The translations under genes and the position numbers were made by a program. From the NCBI RefSeq assembly GCF_000219215.1, contig NC_015726.1, positions 1,426,001 through 1,490,000 of the forward strand: a stretch of 64,000 nucleotides of DNA, read 5' to 3'. The DNA is from Cupriavidus necator N-1 (lineage in GTDB: Bacteria > Pseudomonadota > Gammaproteobacteria > Burkholderiales > Burkholderiaceae). Below are positions 61,800 through 64,000 of this stretch, piece by piece; within the stretch, counting starts at the first letter, position 1, and every line of letters begins with the position of its first letter. Under the pieces are notes generated by a model. The model did no database searches. It had not been told where the DNA came from and was given only the letters and a program-made list of their open reading frames with translations.

Positions 61800-63023
61800 G
61801 TGTCCGATTCGCCATCCGACAAGCCCGCGTCGCCCGCCCATTACCTGCAAACCGTTGCGGTCCAGCCCGAGCTGGAGATCGCGCCCGGCTTTGCCTCGTT
61901 TTCTCCCGCCACGCACCGCGGCTCCACCGTGGTGTTCCGCAACCTGGCCGAACTGCGTGCCCATGGCGACGGTGCGACCACTTACTGGCGCTATGGCCTG
62001 CACGCGACGCCCACCAGCGAGGCGCTGTGCCAGCACCTGGCGCTGCTGGAGGGCGCGCGCCACACGCTGCTGCAGCCGTCAGGACTCGCAGCAATCTCGC
62101 TGGTCTACTTCGCGCTGCTCAAGAGCGGCGACGACGTGCTGGTGCCGCGCAACGTCTACGGCCCCAACCGCGACCACGGCGAGTGGCTGGCACGCGAATT
62201 CGGCGTGACCGTGCGCTACTACGACCCGATGGACGCCGCTGCGGTGGCGGCGATGATCCGGCCGAATACGCGCCTGGTCTGGATGGAGTCGCCCGGTTCG
62301 GTGACCATGGAAGTGCCCGACAGCGACGCCATCGTCGCCGCGGCCAGGGCGCGCGGCGTGCTGACCGCGATCGACAATACCTGGTCGGCCGGCATCTACT
62401 TCCGCCCGTTCGACAAGGGCATCGATATCTCGGTGCAGGCGCTGACCAAGTACCAGTCCGGCGGCAGCGACGTGCTCATGGGCGCGGTCCTGACCTGCGA
62501 CGATGCCCTGCATGAGCGCCTGAAGCGCACCCGCATGCTGATGGGCTGGGGTGTTTCCGCCGATGACTGCCACCTGGTGCTGCGCGGGCTGCCGAGCCTG
62601 CCGGTGCGCCTGGCCGCGCATGACCGTGCGGCCCGCGAAGTGGCGGAGTGGCTGCACCAGCGGCCCGAGGTTTCGCGCGTGCTGCATCCGGCGCTGCCGG
62701 ACTGCCCCGGCCACGCCAGCTGGCGGCGCGATTTCACCGGTGCCAGCGGGCTCTTTGCCATCATCCTGCGGGCAAGCTATACGCGCCAGCAGGTGGATGC
62801 CTTCGTCGAGGCGCTGCAGCTGTTTGCGATCGGCTGGTCCTGGGGCGGCGCCCACAGCCTGGCCGTGCCATACCACGTGCAGGGCATGCGCCCGGCGGGC
62901 ACCTGGCCGCCGGCCGGCTGGCAGGACACCGGCGAACTGGTGCGGCTTTATATCGGCCTGGAAGACACGCGCGACCTGATCGCCGACCTGCGCCAGGCGC
63001 TGGAGGCTACGCTGGCCGCGTAA
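61800..63023 (+). CDS. metC: Cystathionine beta-lyase (Cys/Met metabolism PLP enzyme)
   Basis: The 407-residue PLP enzyme of the gamma family cleaves cystathionine to homocysteine, pyruvate and ammonia. Seen are RYGLHATPTSEALCQHLALL, LQPSGLAAISL, NTWSAGIYFRP and the Schiff-base lysine in QALTKYQSGGSDVLMG (about 216). GTG 61800 has AAGGAA 6 bp upstream and gives the usual start; upstream in-frame codons have no similarity. The family is hard to split, so it could instead be another Cys/Met enzyme. Confidence 0.9.
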   Translation: MSDSPSDKPASPAHYLQTVAVQPELEIAPGFASFSPATHRGSTVVFRNLAELRAHGDGATTYWRYGLHATPTSEALCQHLALLEGARHTLLQPSGLAAISLVYFALLKSGDDVLVPRNVYGPNRDHGEWLAREFGVTVRYYDPMDAAAVAAMIRPNTRLVWMESPGSVTMEVPDSDAIVAAARARGVLTAIDNTWSAGIYFRPFDKGIDISVQALTKYQSGGSDVLMGAVLTCDDALHERLKRTRMLMGWGVSADDCHLVLRGLPSLPVRLAAHDRAAREVAEWLHQRPEVSRVLHPALPDCPGHASWRRDFTGASGLFAIILRASYTRQQVDAFVEALQLFAIGWSWGGAHSLAVPYHVQGMRPAGTWPPAGWQDTGELVRLYIGLEDTRDLIADLRQALEATLAA

Positions 63024-63029
63024 GCGGCC

Positions 63030-63269
63030 TCAGGCCGGCTGTCTCAGGGCGAGATTGAGCTGGTCGACGACCTCGGCCCAGTCGGCGTCGTCCAGCAGCT
63101 CGTCGCGCAGCAGCGTAGCCTGGGCGGGGGTCCAGAACGGTGCCTCGGCCAACTCGACATCGTCGGGCAGCGGGGCGTGCGTGCCGATAAAGCTGCGGAT
63201 GCTGGCTTCGTCGGAGGCCAGGCCGAGTTGGGCGAACAGTTCGGAAAACTGGTGGAAGGTCGATTCCAT
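63030..63269 (-). CDS. DUF2789 family small protein
   Basis: The 79-residue acidic helical protein resembles DUF2789: FHQFSELFAQLGLASDEASI, THAPLPDDVELAEAPFWTPA and an Asp-rich C-terminal helix. It lies tail to tail with metC, 6 bp apart. No function is known for the family. A bidirectional terminator lies upstream of it, after the next minus-strand gene. Confidence 0.85.
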   Translation of the reverse strand: MESTFHQFSELFAQLGLASDEASIRSFIGTHAPLPDDVELAEAPFWTPAQATLLRDELLDDADWAEVVDQLNLALRQPA

Positions 63270-63339
63270 GGCGGTCGGCTCGATGTTGTTGGCCTGAGAT
63301 AGTGTAGGGCAGCGGCCGGGCTGGCGCGGTCAAGGAAAC

Positions 63340-63367
63340 AAAAACGGACGCTGCTGCGTCCGTTTTT
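63340..63367. terminator. Strong terminator after the PepSY-type gene
   Basis: A perfect 12 bp stem AAAAACGGACGC/GCGTCCGTTTTT (63340-63351, 63356-63367) has a TGCT loop. On the minus strand it follows the truncated membrane-protein gene by 19 bp and has a T5 run in either direction. Confidence 0.92.
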
Positions 63368-63386
63368 GCGTGCGGGCGCCGTGCGC

Positions 63387-64000
63387 TCAGGGCGTATCCG
63401 CGCTGGGCATCGTCTTGGCGCTCGCGGTGGGCTTGGCGGCTTGTGCTGCTTGGGCTGCCTGCGGCATCGCCCACACCGACTCCGCCGGCCAGCTGCGCGC
63501 GCGGCGCTGCGTGGCGCGGGCCAGGGCGACAAAGCCCGCGGCCAGCGCGATCGCGCCGATATCGAAGCCGGCGATGATCCAATGCCCGCTGGGGATGCTG
63601 TGCAGCAGGTGGTCGCCGGTCAGGATCGCGTTCGCCAGCGGCACGGTCAGCGACGCCAGCGCGGCGGCGTAGAGCAGCTCCACCGCGGCGCGTACCGGCG
63701 GGCGCAGCAACGCCCAGGCACAGGCCAGACCAAACACCGTGAAATAGGTGTAGCTCACCGCGCGCTCCGGCCACAGCAGCGCCGCCGGGAAGCACAGCGC
63801 CACGCCGATGCAGCAGCCGATGCACACACCGACCGTGCCCTGCGCCAGCAGCCGGTGCACGCGCGGCTGCTCGGCCTGGCGCACCTTGCGCCGCGACTCG
63901 ATCCACAGCAGGTTGCCCGAATAGAACAGGAAGGCGCCGGCCAGCCCGGCCAGCAGGTAGACCAGGCGCACCGGCAGCTCGCCGAAGGTGCCGAAATGCA
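63387..64000 (-). CDS. C-terminal part of a PepSY-type membrane protein (5' end outside the window)
   Basis: The frame is open to the window edge, so the start is missing. The 204 codons seen begin HFGTFGELPVRLVYLLAGLA, typical of the last part of a PepSY_TM (iron-uptake-associated or PepSY) protein, followed by GAFLFYSGNLLWIESRRKV and three to four membrane helices. A polar Ala/Lys-rich tail ends it. The frame could also open at GTG 63971, but homology continues upstream of this. Related proteins sit near TonB receptors and siderophore genes; this cannot be checked here. Confidence 0.75.
   Translation of the reverse strand, partial: HFGTFGELPVRLVYLLAGLAGAFLFYSGNLLWIESRRKVRQAEQPRVHRLLAQGTVGVCIGCCIGVALCFPAALLWPERAVSYTYFTVFGLACAWALLRPPVRAAVELLYAAALASLTVPLANAILTGDHLLHSIPSGHWIIAGFDIGAIALAAGFVALARATQRRARSWPAESVWAMPQAAQAAQAAKPTASAKTMPSADTP

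Noticed and set aside
63387..63971. A complete 194-residue membrane protein starting at GTG 63971
   Set aside because: The frame continues upstream to the window edge with PepSY_TM-like HFGTFGELPVR, so the gene is truncated rather than short.
1..64000. Insertion sequences, prophage or integration sites
   Set aside because: No transposase, integrase or phage structural genes were found on either strand; the only repeat structure is the palindrome pair at 37.2-37.4 kb.

Overview
The window looks like a chromosomal segment of a high-GC betaproteobacterium of the genus Cupriavidus, close to but not identical to C. necator H16. The strongest evidence is the polyhydroxybutyrate locus phaC-phaA-phaB-phaR followed by bktB (52083-60986). 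Its 589-residue PHA synthase matches the H16 protein as I remember it apart from scattered substitutions such as Phe21. I see no insertion sequence, prophage, CRISPR array or integration scar. Nearly all the DNA is densely coding, with short gaps and frequent ATGA overlaps.

Left part (1-13.3 kb): organic-acid metabolism and uptake. A GntR/FCD regulator precedes a gene cut by the window edge. An IclR regulator is divergent from a lutAB-type lactate oxidation operon that ends in an unknown 89-residue protein where LutC would be expected. A LysR regulator is divergent from an ornithine-cyclodeaminase-like gene, a PhnD-like gene and a Bug-type binding protein. A three-gene ABC importer of the ABC_sub_bind class follows, then a DUF2092-like lipoprotein with a small Asn/Val-repeat exported protein.

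13.3-18.2 kb: housekeeping genes pyrD, bpt, aat and a zinc-ribbon NUDIX hydrolase, an initiator tRNA-Met, and an Xre-RES toxin-antitoxin pair.

18.3-31.5 kb: aerobic benzoyl-CoA (box) catabolism. boxC-boxB-boxA and the regulator boxR face a benzoate-CoA ligase, an alpha/beta hydrolase and a five-gene LIV-type ABC importer. Both control regions carry TGCA-centred motifs expected of BzdR/BoxR operators. boxD is not in the window.

31.7-42.6 kb: envelope and stress functions. These are kup, two small exported or membrane proteins of unknown function, an alpha/beta hydrolase fused to a LuxR helix-turn-helix, two Hsp20 chaperones, an inverted REP-like pair, and a small lipid A aminoarabinose module (ArnA-like decarboxylase and ArnT-like transferase). 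The module is divergent from a PmrAB-like two-component system, and a PmrA-box-like site lies in the shared promoter region.

42.6-51.6 kb: tex, a coiled-coil exported protein, a YdcH/DUF465 protein, a DinG-like helicase, bamD, rluD, pgeF and a small membrane protein.

51.7-64 kb: the PHB locus. The phaC promoter lies about 310 bp upstream of the gene. Hairpins sit in both intergenic gaps of phaCAB, and a dyad lies upstream of phaR. Beyond are a DusC-like gene, rimO, bktB, an exported protein, metC, a DUF2789 protein and the truncated end of a PepSY-type membrane protein. PhaA and PhaB make (R)-3-hydroxybutyryl-CoA, PhaC polymerises it, PhaR senses polymer, and BktB extends the range to C5 and longer ketoacyl-CoAs.
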